A stretch of DNA of 64,000 bases. Origin: Acidovorax sp. Root219 (GTDB taxonomy: Bacteria > Pseudomonadota > Gammaproteobacteria > Burkholderiales > Burkholderiaceae_C). Under the pieces are notes generated by a model, which was not told the origin of the DNA, did no database searches, and saw only the letters and a program-made list of their open reading frames with translations. The first letter of the stretch is position 1. Each line of letters starts with the position of its first letter. The stretch is from the NCBI RefSeq assembly GCF_001428665.1, contig NZ_LMIJ01000014.1:26094-90093 (forward strand), written 5' to 3'. Of this stretch, positions 25,051 through 33,682 are shown piece after piece. The translations under genes were made by a program, and so were the position numbers.

Positions 25051-25857
25051 ATGACGAAGTTCGATTTGACCGGCCGCAAGGCCCTGGTCACCGGCGGCGC
25101 GCGCGGCCTCGGTGAAGGCATGGCCCAGGCACTCGCTGCAGCCGGGGCCTCGGTGATGATTGGCGACGTGCTCACGTCGCTGGGCCAGGAGGCGGCAGGC
25201 AAGCTGCCGGTGACCGGCGGGGCCAAGGCCGGCTTCGTGAAGCTCGACGTGACGCAGGAGGCCGACTGGGCCGCCGCCGTGCAGGCCACGGTCGATACAT
25301 TGGGCGGCTTCGACATCCTCATCAACAACGCCGGCATCGAGGTCACGGCCCTGGTGACCGAGATCGAGCCCGATGCGTTGCGCCGCATGCTCGACGTGAA
25401 CATCGTGGGCACGGCACTGGGCCTCAAGCACGCCTTCCGGACCATGCGCCCGGACGGCGCTGCAGGCAAGGGCGGGGCGGTGGTCAACATCTCTTCGGTC
25501 GCCGCCACCATTGCCTTCCCGGCGATCGCCGGCTACTCGGCTACCAAGTCGGCCGTGGACCGGCTGACCCGCGTGGCCGCCATGGAGTCGGGCAAGCTCG
25601 GCTACGGCGTGCGTGTGAACTGCATCTACCCCGGCCTGGTGCCCACCGAGATGGGCATGAAGCTGGCCGCCGACGTGGTCGCCGCCGGCCTGTTCGCGTC
25701 GCCCGAGGCCGCCGTGGGCGCCATCATCGAGCAGACGCCCTCGGGCCGCCTGGGCGAGGTGGCCGACATGGCCGATGCCGTGGTCTTCCTCTGTTCCGAC
25801 GCTGCGCGCTTCATCAACGGCGCCGGCTTGCCGGTCGACGGCGGCATGGGCATGTGA
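25051..25857 (+). CDS. short-chain dehydrogenase/reductase
   Basis: This 268-residue SDR has the NAD(P) motif VTGGARGLGEG, the structural INNAG motif (DILINNAGIE), catalytic Ser in VVNISSVAA and YSATK for Tyr/Lys, and the C-terminal PVDGGMGM. The reaction is probably oxidation or reduction of a hydroxy/keto group on an acyl or ring substrate. CAGGAGACAAG precedes the start. It is the first gene of a four-gene operon (SDR, saccharopine-dehydrogenase-like, acyl-CoA ligase, thiolase) under the TetR operator, which points to stepwise breakdown of a carboxylic substrate. Confidence 0.9.
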   Translation: MTKFDLTGRKALVTGGARGLGEGMAQALAAAGASVMIGDVLTSLGQEAAGKLPVTGGAKAGFVKLDVTQEADWAAAVQATVDTLGGFDILINNAGIEVTALVTEIEPDALRRMLDVNIVGTALGLKHAFRTMRPDGAAGKGGAVVNISSVAATIAFPAIAGYSATKSAVDRLTRVAAMESGKLGYGVRVNCIYPGLVPTEMGMKLAADVVAAGLFASPEAAVGAIIEQTPSGRLGEVADMADAVVFLCSDAARFINGAGLPVDGGMGM

Positions 25858-25880
25858 GCAGCACACCAGGAGACAACAAC

Positions 25881-27017
25881 ATGGCCAACAACACCAAGAA
25901 ACCCGTCGTGGTCTACGGCGCCTCCGGCTACACCGGCCGGCTGGTCTGCGAATACCTGCGCGAGTACAACATCCCCTTCATCGCCGCCGGCCGCAGCAAG
26001 GACAAGCTCGACGAGGCGATGCAATCGCATGTGCCCGGCATCGAAACCGCCAGCTACGAGGTGGTCGAGGTGGCGCATACGCGGGAGGCGCTCACGGCGC
26101 TGTTCGAGGGCGCCTCGGTCGTGCTCAACACCGTGGGGCCGTTCGCCAAGTTCGGCCATGAGGTGGTGCAGGCCTGCCTGGCCGCGAAATGCCACTACAC
26201 CGACACCACGGGCGAGCAGGACTGGTTGATCACGCTGGATGCCGAGTACGGTGCACAGTTCGCCGCCGCCGGCCTGCTGCTGTCGCCGGGCCTGGCGCAG
26301 ATGTACACCACGGGCGAGATCGCTGCGCAGCTGTGCCTGGAGACCCCTGGGCTCGATACCCTGGACATCGCGGTGTTCTGGGGCGGCAGTCCCACGGTGG
26401 CCTCCACCCAGACCATCCTGGTCAACGCCGCCACGTCCAAGGCCTACTACCTGGAGCAAAACCAGTATGTGGAGTGGCAGCCCGACGCCGGCCTCTACAG
26501 TCTGGCCATCCCCGGCCAGCACGAGGCAGCACTGGCATTGCCCTGGGGCGGCACCTCGCACCCCGTGTGGTTCAAGAAGGACCCGCGCGTGGCCAACGTC
26601 AAGGTACTGGGCGGCGTATTCAACAAGCCGCTGATGCTGGGCGTGCCGCAGATCGTGGCCGCCGCGCTCAAGGCCACCGAGGGCATGAACGACGACGACC
26701 GCTACGCCGCCCTGGCGCAGACGGCCGCCGCCGTCATGGGCTCCATGCCGCCGCGCGAGAACCCCCGCATCAACAAGTCGGTGGATTCGGTGCATGCCTC
26801 GGGGCCGCTGGCGCGGGCGCACTGCGTGATCTACGGCAACTGCAACTACAAGCAGACCGGGCTGATGCAGGCCTTTGCTGCCGCCTCGCTGCTGCAGCAG
26901 GCGCCCCGGCGCGTAGGCTTTGCCTCGGGCTGCCAGGCCTTTGGCCACCACGAACTGCTGGGCGCGCTGCGCAGCTTCGGCCTGGTGCAGCCGCCGGTGC
27001 TCACGGTGCACCGCTGA
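25881..27017 (+). CDS. saccharopine-dehydrogenase-like NAD(P)-binding protein
   Basis: The 378-residue product begins with a Rossmann motif VVVYGASGYTGRLVCEYL and continues LNTVGPFAKFGHEVVQACL and HYTDTTGEQ. This is the pattern of saccharopine-dehydrogenase-like and trans-acting enoyl-reductase-like proteins. The true substrate is not lysine-related in this context; it is probably an operon intermediate. Start 25881 follows CAGGAGACAAC. The spacing of 23 bp after the SDR gene supports an operon. Confidence 0.82.
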   Translation: MANNTKKPVVVYGASGYTGRLVCEYLREYNIPFIAAGRSKDKLDEAMQSHVPGIETASYEVVEVAHTREALTALFEGASVVLNTVGPFAKFGHEVVQACLAAKCHYTDTTGEQDWLITLDAEYGAQFAAAGLLLSPGLAQMYTTGEIAAQLCLETPGLDTLDIAVFWGGSPTVASTQTILVNAATSKAYYLEQNQYVEWQPDAGLYSLAIPGQHEAALALPWGGTSHPVWFKKDPRVANVKVLGGVFNKPLMLGVPQIVAAALKATEGMNDDDRYAALAQTAAAVMGSMPPRENPRINKSVDSVHASGPLARAHCVIYGNCNYKQTGLMQAFAAASLLQQAPRRVGFASGCQAFGHHELLGALRSFGLVQPPVLTVHR

Positions 27018-27029
27018 GCGGGCCCCGCC

Positions 27030-28562
27030 ATGCGCCTGATCGACTACCTCGACAAGGGGGCCATGCTGGGCGAAGGGTCGCCGTGCCTGACCATGGGCAC
27101 GGCCGACCTCTCGTACGGCGACGTGCAGCGCACCAGCCACCGCGTGGCGCGGGCGCTGCAGCGCTCGGGCATCGCGCCGGGCGACAAGGTGGCGGTGCTC
27201 TCCAGCAACGACGCCCTGGCCTTTGCCTGCGTGTTCGGCATCTCGCGCGCAGGTGCCGTGTGGTGCCCGGTGAACCCGCGCAACGAGGCGTCCGAAAACC
27301 GCTTTGTGCTCGACGCCTTCGACTGCAGTTGCCTCATCTTCCACAGCGCCTATGCGCCGATGGTGGAGCAGATGCGCGCGCAACTGCCCAAGGTGCGCCA
27401 GTTGGTCTGCCTGGATGCGGCATTCGGGTGGGCACCCTCCTGGGCGCAGTGGGTGGAGGGCGTGGGCGACGAACCCATCGCCATCGCCCCCGTGGACGAC
27501 CTGGCGATGATCGCCGGCACCGGCGGCACCACAGGCCAGCCCAAGGGCGTCATGCTCTCGGGCCGCAACCTGGAGACCATGTCTGCGCTGACCCTGATGG
27601 GCTACCCGTTCGATGGCCGGCCGGTCTACCTGGCGCTGGCACCGCTGACCCACGCGGCCGGGGTGCTGTGCCTGCCGGTGATGGCTCTGGGTGGGCGTGT
27701 GGTCATCATGCCCAAGCCCGACCTGGGCGACTTCCTCGCATTGATCGAACGGCATCGGGTGACGCACACCTTCCTGCCGCCCACGCTGATCTACATGCTG
27801 CTGCAGCACGAGAAGCTGGCCAGCACGAAGCTCGATTCGCTGCAGTGCTTCTGGTACGGGGCGGCACCGATCTCGGCGGCGCGGCTCGAAGAAGCGCTCA
27901 CGGCCATCGGCCCGGTGATGGCCCAGCTCTTTGGGCAGACCGAGGCGCCGATGATGATCTCCATGATGGCACCGCGCGAGCATTTCCACGCGGACGGCTC
28001 GGTGGCGCGTGAGAGACTGTCCAGTGCCGGCCGGCCCGGCCCGCTGGTGCAGGTGGCGACCATGGATGCCGACGGCAAGCTGCTTGCTGCAGGCGAGACC
28101 GGCGAGATCGTGGTGCGCAGCTCGCTGGTGATGATGGGCTACTACAAGGATCCCAAGGCCACCGCCGAAGCAGGCAAGGGCGGCTGGCACCACACGGGCG
28201 ACATCGGACGGGTGGATGCCGACGGCTACTTGTTCATCGTCGATCGCGCCAAGGACATGATCATCACCGGCGGCTTCAACGTCTACTCGGTCGAGGTAGA
28301 GCAGGCCCTGATGCAGCACCCCGACGTGCAGGACAGCGCCGTCATCGGCCTGCCCGACGACAAGTGGGGCGAGAAGGTGGTGGCCGTGCTGCAGCTGCAT
28401 GCCGGCCGTGCGGTGCAGCCCGAGGACATCATGGCCTTCGTCAAGGCGCGCATCGGCAGCGTGAAGGCGCCCAAGCTGGTGGAGATCTGGCCCGATTTGC
28501 CGCGCTCCAAGGTGGGCAAGGTGATGAAGAAGGACATCCGCGCCGCCGTTCTGGCGCGCTGA
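27030..28562 (+). CDS. acyl-CoA synthetase (AMP-binding family)
   Basis: The 510-residue ligase has the phosphate-binding loop AGTGGTTGQPKGVML, a core motif QLFGQTEAP, GWHHTGDIGRVDADGYLFIVDR, the hinge K in AKDMIITGGFNVYSVEVE, and the C-terminal catalytic Lys in PRSKVGKVMKKD. It would activate a carboxylic acid to its CoA thioester with ATP. It follows the previous gene by 12 bp. Among AMP-binding enzymes it resembles medium/long-chain or cyclic-acid ligases; the substrate is unknown. Confidence 0.9.
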   Translation: MRLIDYLDKGAMLGEGSPCLTMGTADLSYGDVQRTSHRVARALQRSGIAPGDKVAVLSSNDALAFACVFGISRAGAVWCPVNPRNEASENRFVLDAFDCSCLIFHSAYAPMVEQMRAQLPKVRQLVCLDAAFGWAPSWAQWVEGVGDEPIAIAPVDDLAMIAGTGGTTGQPKGVMLSGRNLETMSALTLMGYPFDGRPVYLALAPLTHAAGVLCLPVMALGGRVVIMPKPDLGDFLALIERHRVTHTFLPPTLIYMLLQHEKLASTKLDSLQCFWYGAAPISAARLEEALTAIGPVMAQLFGQTEAPMMISMMAPREHFHADGSVARERLSSAGRPGPLVQVATMDADGKLLAAGETGEIVVRSSLVMMGYYKDPKATAEAGKGGWHHTGDIGRVDADGYLFIVDRAKDMIITGGFNVYSVEVEQALMQHPDVQDSAVIGLPDDKWGEKVVAVLQLHAGRAVQPEDIMAFVKARIGSVKAPKLVEIWPDLPRSKVGKVMKKDIRAAVLAR

Positions 28563-28573
28563 GAAAGCAGGCT

Positions 28574-29764
28574 ATGGCTACGGCACACAAGGCATTCATC
28601 GCGGGCGTGGGCATGATCCCGTTCGCCAAACCGGGCGCCAGCGCACCCTACCCGGAGATGGCAGGCCAGGCCGGGCGGCTGGCGCTGCAGGACGCGGGCA
28701 TCGCCTACGGCGCCATCGAACAGGCCTATGTCGGCTACGTCTACGGCGATTCCACCAGCGGCCAGAAGGCCGTCTATGGCCTGGGCATGACCGGCATTCC
28801 GGTCTTCAACGTCAACAACAACTGCTCGACCGGCTCCACGGCACTGTTCCTCGCGCGCCAGGCCATAGCGAGCGGCGCGGCCGAATGCGTGGTGGCCCTG
28901 GGCTTCGAACAGATGAGCCCGGGCGCCCTCGGCACCGTGTTCAATGACCGGCCCAGCCCCTTCGAGGACTTCGACCGCGAGGCTGCCGAGCTGGTCGGCA
29001 TGCCCGAGTTGCCCCTGGCGCTGCGCTACTTTGGCGGGGCAGGGCAGAGCCATATGCACAAGTACGGCACGCCGCTCGAATCTTTTGCCAAGGTGCGCGC
29101 CAAGGCCAGCCGCCACGCCGCGCGCAACCCGCTGGCGCTGTTGCGCAAGGAGCTGTCGGTGCAGGACGTGATGAACGCGCCCATGCTCTGGCCCGGCGTG
29201 CTCACCCGGCTCATGGCCTGCCCGCCGACCTGCGGCGCGGCGGCGGCGGTGCTGGTGTCCGAAGGCTTTGCCAGACGCCACGGCTTGCGCACCGACGTGT
29301 TCATTGCCGCCCAGGCCATGACCACCGACCGGCCCGATGCCTTCGACAGCCACGACATGATGAACCTGGTGGGCTACGGCATGACGGCAGCGGCAGCGCA
29401 CAAGGTATATGAGCAGGCCGGCATCGGCCCCGAAGACCTGGACGTGGTGGAACTGCACGACTGCTTTGCGCAGAACGAACTCATCAGCTACGAGGCCCTG
29501 GGCCTGTGCCCGCCGGGTGGCGCGGCCGCCTTCATAGATGCGGGCGACAACACCTATGGCGGCAGGGTGGTCACCAACCCTTCGGGTGGGCTGCTATCCA
29601 AGGGCCATCCGCTCGGTGCCACGGGACTGGCCCAGTGCTACGAGCTCACGCACCAGTTGCGCGGCACGGCCGAGGACCGCCAGGTGCCCGGCGCACGCAC
29701 CGCACTGCAGCACAACCTGGGCCTGGGAGGGGCCTGCGTGGTGACCCTGTACCAATCGGCCTGA
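28574..29764 (+). CDS. SCP2/SCPx-type thiolase (acetyl-CoA acetyltransferase-like)
   Basis: The 396-residue product has the nucleophilic Cys motif NNNCSTGSTALFLARQAI, ELHDCFAQNE and NPSGGLLSKGHPLGATG. These are diagnostic of sterol-carrier-protein-x thiolases and 'lipid-transfer' thiolases rather than FadA-type enzymes. Such enzymes act on bulky or branched acyl-CoAs. It is the last gene of the TetR-controlled operon and converges on a Fur-type gene, with an inverted repeat between the stops. Confidence 0.9.
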   Translation: MATAHKAFIAGVGMIPFAKPGASAPYPEMAGQAGRLALQDAGIAYGAIEQAYVGYVYGDSTSGQKAVYGLGMTGIPVFNVNNNCSTGSTALFLARQAIASGAAECVVALGFEQMSPGALGTVFNDRPSPFEDFDREAAELVGMPELPLALRYFGGAGQSHMHKYGTPLESFAKVRAKASRHAARNPLALLRKELSVQDVMNAPMLWPGVLTRLMACPPTCGAAAAVLVSEGFARRHGLRTDVFIAAQAMTTDRPDAFDSHDMMNLVGYGMTAAAAHKVYEQAGIGPEDLDVVELHDCFAQNELISYEALGLCPPGGAAAFIDAGDNTYGGRVVTNPSGGLLSKGHPLGATGLAQCYELTHQLRGTAEDRQVPGARTALQHNLGLGGACVVTLYQSA

Positions 29765-29778
29765 AGCCGATCAGGCCG
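29757..29778. terminator. inverted repeat between convergent thiolase and Fur-type genes
   Basis: CGGCCTGA and TCAGGCCG are exact complements around a 6-nt loop, spanning both stop codons. There is no strong T-run on either strand, so its role as a bidirectional terminator is tentative. Confidence 0.45.
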
Positions 29779-30193
29779 TAGCCGCTGTTTTGCCCCGGGG
29801 CTTCGGGGCGGCTGCTGCCTTTGCGCAATCGGCGCAGCGGCCGTACAAGGTCAGTTCGTGCCGCTCCACCGTGAAACCCTTGGGCGCCAGGTCACGCAGG
29901 TCGCCGGGGCAGTTGTGCACGTCGAACGCGCGCGAGCACGCCGTGCACTGAAAGTGGTGGTGGTGGCCATGGTCGTGCTCGGCGGCTTCGTACCTCGGGC
30001 TTTCGCCTGGCAGGTGCACGGCCTGCAGCGATCCATCCTCCAGCAGCGCCTTGATGTTGCGGTAGACCGTGGCCATGCCCAGCCCCTGCACGGCTTCGCG
30101 TGCGCTCTCCAGCACCTCCTGCGGCGTGAGTGGGCGTTGGGCGTCTGCAATGGCCGCCAGGATGGCGGTGCGTTGCCGGGTGGATCGTTCCAT
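29771..30193 (-). CDS. Fur-family metalloregulator
   Basis: The 140-residue protein has a winged-helix domain (TPQEVLESAREAVQGLGMATVYRNIKALLEDG) and the metal-site His cluster HDHGHHHHFQC. There are two structural Cys pairs, C83/C86 (CTAC) and C120/C123 (CADC), expected to bind structural zinc. It is closer to the Zur/PerR part of the family than to classical iron Fur, but the metal cannot be fixed. Start 30193 begins MERSTRQRTAIL; a longer frame to 30319 has no family match. A Fur/Zur-like palindrome lies 32 bp upstream, suggesting autoregulation. Confidence 0.87.
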   Translation of the reverse strand: MERSTRQRTAILAAIADAQRPLTPQEVLESAREAVQGLGMATVYRNIKALLEDGSLQAVHLPGESPRYEAAEHDHGHHHHFQCTACSRAFDVHNCPGDLRDLAPKGFTVERHELTLYGRCADCAKAAAAPKPRGKTAATA

Positions 30194-30224
30194 GGGGTGG
30201 GGCCGGTGCCGCAGGACTTGTTGT

Positions 30225-30240
30225 TGATAACCAATTATCA
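30225..30240. promoter_or_regulatory. Fur/Zur-like operator
   Basis: TGATAA-CCAA-TTATCA is a perfect 6-bp inverted repeat just upstream of the Fur-family gene. It is AT-rich, like Fur and Zur boxes. Confidence 0.6.
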
Positions 30241-30324
30241 GGGAAACCTCAGGTGCACGCCTGTGCCACGCAAGGCAACTCCCTGAATACAAGGCAGCAG
30301 CATTTTTCCGCTCGGTCACTATTA

Positions 30325-30345
30325 ATAATGAAGAAAATTCATTAT
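30325..30345. promoter_or_regulatory. AT-rich inverted repeat
   Basis: ATAATGAA and TTCATTAT pair exactly around GAAAA and are followed by CTTTT. It could be an operator for the rightward genes or a weak terminator-like hairpin. Confidence 0.4.
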
Positions 30346-30504
30346 CTTTTGTGAGTGTCGAATTTTGACTGGGTCTTCCAGTGCCTGCTCATCGATTTCT
30401 GAAGCGCTGGTGTCGGCATAGAAAGGCGGCCCATCGTCGGCAATGGATGACAGGCGGGCGGCGGTGGGCTGGCAAGAATGGTGCATTCCCCTTAGGAGTA
30501 GCCC

Positions 30505-30720
30505 ATGCGCACCACACCGCTCCCCAAAGCCGAAGTCGACAAGGCCGAACGCAAGATCGACAACATTCTGGAAGACCTGGAGGAAGAGACACACTCGGAA
30601 GTGCAGGACATTGACCTCGAAGAGGTTGTCGAAACCGACCCTGCCACCGGTCAACCGGGCGTGCACAAGACCGTGGATGTCACCGTACAGCCCCGGCCGC
30701 AGCGCAAGTGGCTCAAGTAA
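30505..30720 (+). CDS. small acidic hypothetical protein
   Basis: The 71-residue acidic protein (KIDNILEDLEEETHSEVQDI) ends with a basic tail (PRPQRKWLK). It has no signal peptide or membrane segment. TTAGGAG precedes the ATG. It is 13 bp upstream of the SDR gene and probably co-transcribed. The family is not recognised. The neighbouring gene is a YghA/GSP39-type SDR often linked to general stress, so a stress role is possible but inferred. Confidence 0.7.
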   Translation: MRTTPLPKAEVDKAERKIDNILEDLEEETHSEVQDIDLEEVVETDPATGQPGVHKTVDVTVQPRPQRKWLK

Positions 30721-30733
30721 AGGGGGCGGTGCC

Positions 30734-31765
30734 ATGAAGAAATCCACCGCATCCCCGCGCAAGAGTGCCTCTGTGGAGCAGACCGCCAAGAAGCAAAAAC
30801 GCATCCAGGCCGAGCAGGATGCCAAGGACGCCTCCAAAAAGAAGGCATCTGCAAGCAAGAAGCTGGCTCAACCGAAGAAAAAGGCCGTGGCCCCGGGCCC
30901 TGGTCGGGCCGAACCCGGGACGCCCCTGCCCAGCCAGCCGCTGGCCAAGCCCGGCATCGAGGCGCGCATGGCTCTGCCTCCGCGTTTCGAGGCCCCGCAC
31001 TACAAGGGCAGCGGCAAGCTCGAAGGCATGTCGGCCCTCATCACCGGCGGCGACTCGGGCATCGGTCGGGCCGTGGCCGTGCTGTTCGCGCGCGAGGGCG
31101 CCGACGTGGCCATCGTCTACCTCAACGAGCACGAAGATGCGAAGCGCACCATCGAACTGGTGAAGGCGGAAGGCCGGCGCTGCGTCGCCATCTCCGGCGA
31201 CGTGAAAAGCGCACGCTTTTGCAAAGGTGCCGTTGCCAAGACCGTCAAGGCCTTTGGCAAGCTCAACCTGTTGGTGAACAATGCGGCCTTCCAGGAGCAT
31301 GCCAGCTCGCTCGAAGACCTGACCGAAGAGCGTTTCGACGAGACCTTCAGGACCAACATCTACGGCTACTTCCACATGGCCAAGGCTGCGCTGCCGCACC
31401 TCAACCGGGGCGATGCCATCATCAACACAGGTTCCGTCACAGGCCTGCGCGGCAGCAAGGAGTTGCTCGACTATTCGGCCACCAAGGGCGCCATCCACGC
31501 CTTCACCAAAGCCCTGGCGCACAACCTGGCCGACAAGGGCATCCGCGTGAACGCCGTAGCCCCAGGCCCGGTATGGACACCGCTGAACCCGGCCGACAAG
31601 ACGCCCGAAGACATCGCCCAGTTCGGCGCCAGCACGCAGATGGGGCGGCCCGCGCAGCCCGAGGAGATTTCGCCGGCCTATGTGTTCCTGGCCGCGCCGT
31701 GCTGCTCGAGTTACATCACCGGCATCGTTTTGCCCATCACCGGCAATGCAGGCGACGGGGGCTAA
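30734..31765 (+). CDS. SDR-family oxidoreductase with Lys/Ala-rich N-terminal extension
   Basis: The 343-residue protein has an SDR core: LITGGDSGIGRAVAVLFARE, LLVNNAAFQ, INTGSVTGLRGS, YSATKGAIHAFTKALA and the ending GIVLPITGNAGDGG. It is preceded by about 80 residues rich in Lys, Ala, Ser and Pro (KKSTASPRKS, KKKASASKKLAQPKKKA). The core resembles general-stress SDRs (YghA / GSP39-like). The basic extension looks like a DNA- or polyanion-binding tail. The start at 30734 has GGGGGCGG upstream; the frame remains open further upstream over the 71-residue gene. Confidence 0.85.
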   Translation: MKKSTASPRKSASVEQTAKKQKRIQAEQDAKDASKKKASASKKLAQPKKKAVAPGPGRAEPGTPLPSQPLAKPGIEARMALPPRFEAPHYKGSGKLEGMSALITGGDSGIGRAVAVLFAREGADVAIVYLNEHEDAKRTIELVKAEGRRCVAISGDVKSARFCKGAVAKTVKAFGKLNLLVNNAAFQEHASSLEDLTEERFDETFRTNIYGYFHMAKAALPHLNRGDAIINTGSVTGLRGSKELLDYSATKGAIHAFTKALAHNLADKGIRVNAVAPGPVWTPLNPADKTPEDIAQFGASTQMGRPAQPEEISPAYVFLAAPCCSSYITGIVLPITGNAGDGG

Positions 31766-31773
31766 GGCTCCGC

Positions 31774-32754
31774 TCAATTGCGGATGTTCGCGAACTCCAC
31801 CACGCGCCTGAACTTCTGGATCTCAGCCTGCAGGAAGGGCACGAAATCCGTGCCTTCCATCATGGTCAAGCCCGCGGCTTCGAGCGTCTTGCGCAGTTCG
31901 GGCGCCTTGAGCAACTGCTGCAAGTCCTCGCGCAACCGGGTGGTGGTGGCCGGCGGCAGCTTGCCGGGGCCCAGCAGGCCGAACCAGACACCTGCATCGA
32001 CCCCCTTGAACCGCGCATTCTCTGCCAGGGCCGGGATCTGGGGCGCCGCCGCAGAGCGCTCCAGCTTTGTCACGCCAATGGCCTTGACCTTGCCGTCCTT
32101 GATATGGGGCAGGGCGCTGGAAAGCACCATCACCGCAAAGTCCACGTCGCCGCTGTCCAGATTCGCGAGCATGGCACCGGCACCGCGCGAAGGCACATGC
32201 GCCATGCGCACCCCTGATTGCTGGCGAATGGTCTCGCCCGCCAGGTGCAGCGGTGTACCCATGCCCGACGAGGCATAGCGCATGGGCGCGGGCGCCTCGG
32301 CCGTGGCGCGCAGGAATTCCTCGATGCTGGCCACCGGCGTCTTCCTGCCGGCCACCAGCACCAGCGGCTGGCTGCCGATAAGGCCGATGGGCGTGGAGTC
32401 CTTGAGCGGGTTGTAGCCGTCGCGCCGGCGGCTCACCAGGTGGTTGATGCCCACCTCGGCGGGCGAGCCAAGCAGCAGTGTGTGCCCGTCCGGCTCGGCC
32501 AGGGCCACCCGGGCCGCGGCCAGCGCTCCGCTGGTGCCAGGGATGTTCTCCACGTTCACCGGCTGGCCCAGCCGGCGCGACAGGCCGGGCGCAATGGCCC
32601 GTGCCACCAGGTCCACGCTGCCGCCTGCCGGGTAGCCCACCACCAGGGTGATGGCCTTCCACGGGTAGTCCTGCGCCCAGGCCGCCATGCTGGACAGGGC
32701 CAGCACATGCACTGAAACAACGGTCCGGACCTTCTTCAAAATCATCGTGTCCAT
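31774..32754 (-). CDS. Bug/TctC-family periplasmic solute-binding protein
   Basis: The 326-residue product has a signal peptide (VRTVVSVHVLALSSMAAWAQ), the mature start DYPWKAITLVVGYPAGGSVDLVAR and EDPxGxS-like motifs typical of Bug receptors (PVNVENIPGTSGALAAARVA). Bug proteins bind organic acids for TTT-type uptake or sensing and are greatly expanded in Comamonadaceae and Bordetella. No TctAB membrane genes are nearby, which is usual for orphan Bug genes. AGGGA lies before the ATG. It is convergent with the SDR gene. Confidence 0.9.
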   Translation of the reverse strand: MDTMILKKVRTVVSVHVLALSSMAAWAQDYPWKAITLVVGYPAGGSVDLVARAIAPGLSRRLGQPVNVENIPGTSGALAAARVALAEPDGHTLLLGSPAEVGINHLVSRRRDGYNPLKDSTPIGLIGSQPLVLVAGRKTPVASIEEFLRATAEAPAPMRYASSGMGTPLHLAGETIRQQSGVRMAHVPSRGAGAMLANLDSGDVDFAVMVLSSALPHIKDGKVKAIGVTKLERSAAAPQIPALAENARFKGVDAGVWFGLLGPGKLPPATTTRLREDLQQLLKAPELRKTLEAAGLTMMEGTDFVPFLQAEIQKFRRVVEFANIRN

Positions 32755-32885
32755 GGTATCCCTGTGGGTGAATTGGGTTACCCATGGTTACATTCGATGC
32801 AAAGGTGCGAGGTGCCGCTTTGGCACCGGTTGGTGCCGAATGGCTCCATTGGGAGCCGCTGTCCGCAAGGGGCGATGCGGCGCGA

Positions 32886-33623
32886 CTACGCCGCGCGCTT
32901 GACCAGCGCGGGCTCAGCGCGGTAGCGGGCGGCAAACAGCCGCTTGAGGTGCGCCACCTTGGGCAGGTCGTTGACCACGATGTAGGGGTGGCGCGGGTTC
33001 TCGGTCAGAAAATCCTGGTGGTAGGCCTCGGCCGCGAAGAAGCTCGGGCCGCTTTCGATGCGCGTGGCGATGGGTTTCTTGAACACCTTGAGCGCATCGA
33101 GCTGGGCGATGTAGGCGCGCGCCACCTTTTCCTGCTCGGGGCTGGCGGCAAAGATGGCCGAGCGGTACTGCGTGCCCGAATCCGGCCCCTGGCGGTTGAG
33201 CTGGGTCGGATCGTGCACCACCGAAAAGAAGATCTGCAGCAGGGCGCCGTAGCTCACCTGTGCGGGGTCGTAGCTGATCTCCACCGATTCGGCGTGCGCC
33301 GTGCGCCCGCTGCTCACCAGGCTGTAGGTGGCCGTGGCGGCCGAGCCGCCGCTGTAGCCCGACACGGCTTTCTGCACCCCCTGGACATGCTGGAACACGC
33401 CCTGCACGCCCCAGAAGCAGCCGCCTGCGAAGATGGCCTTTTCCACCTTGGCATTGCCGGCGGGCAGGTCCTGCGCGGGAGGCGGGATCACCACGGCCTC
33501 TTCGGCGGAGTGGGCCAGGTTCTGGAACAGCAGGGCGCCGCCGGCCAGCGTGGCGCCACCGGCCAGAAGCTGCAGCAGGCCGCGCCGGCTGGGAGTGGAT
33601 GCCGTGGAAGGGGTCGTTTTCAT
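32886..33623 (-). CDS. msrA: peptide-methionine (S)-S-oxide reductase, Tat-exported
   Basis: The 245-residue product has a twin-arginine signal (PSRRGLLQLLAGGATLAGGA) and the MsrA domain starting KAIFAGGCFWGVQGVFQ with catalytic C69. VSGYSGG, AESVEISYDP, GTQYRSAIF and AYHQDFL follow. MsrA reduces the S-epimer of methionine sulfoxide. Export by Tat suggests repair of periplasmic proteins. It is the last gene of msrB-dipZ-msrA; DipZ can supply electrons. The start at 33623 is preceded by the 59-bp gap to dipZ. Confidence 0.93.
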   Translation of the reverse strand: MKTTPSTASTPSRRGLLQLLAGGATLAGGALLFQNLAHSAEEAVVIPPPAQDLPAGNAKVEKAIFAGGCFWGVQGVFQHVQGVQKAVSGYSGGSAATATYSLVSSGRTAHAESVEISYDPAQVSYGALLQIFFSVVHDPTQLNRQGPDSGTQYRSAIFAASPEQEKVARAYIAQLDALKVFKKPIATRIESGPSFFAAEAYHQDFLTENPRHPYIVVNDLPKVAHLKRLFAARYRAEPALVKRAA

Positions 33624-33682
33624 GGTGAGAGCGCCTTTATGGAAGGGGGTGGGAGTGTGATGCGGGTTCGCAGGAAATGTGC

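Larger units (their letters stand above)
30194..30504. other. 311-bp intergenic region with two palindromes
   Basis: The region lies between the Fur-type gene (leftward) and the 71-residue gene (rightward). It has a Fur/Zur-like box at 30225-30240 and a separate AT-rich inverted repeat at 30325-30345. No supported reading frame was found. Confidence 0.5.

Noticed and set aside
25626..28400. 924-codon open frame on the minus strand
   Set aside because: It covers three well-supported plus-strand genes and has the His/Gly/Arg-rich composition of an antisense frame.
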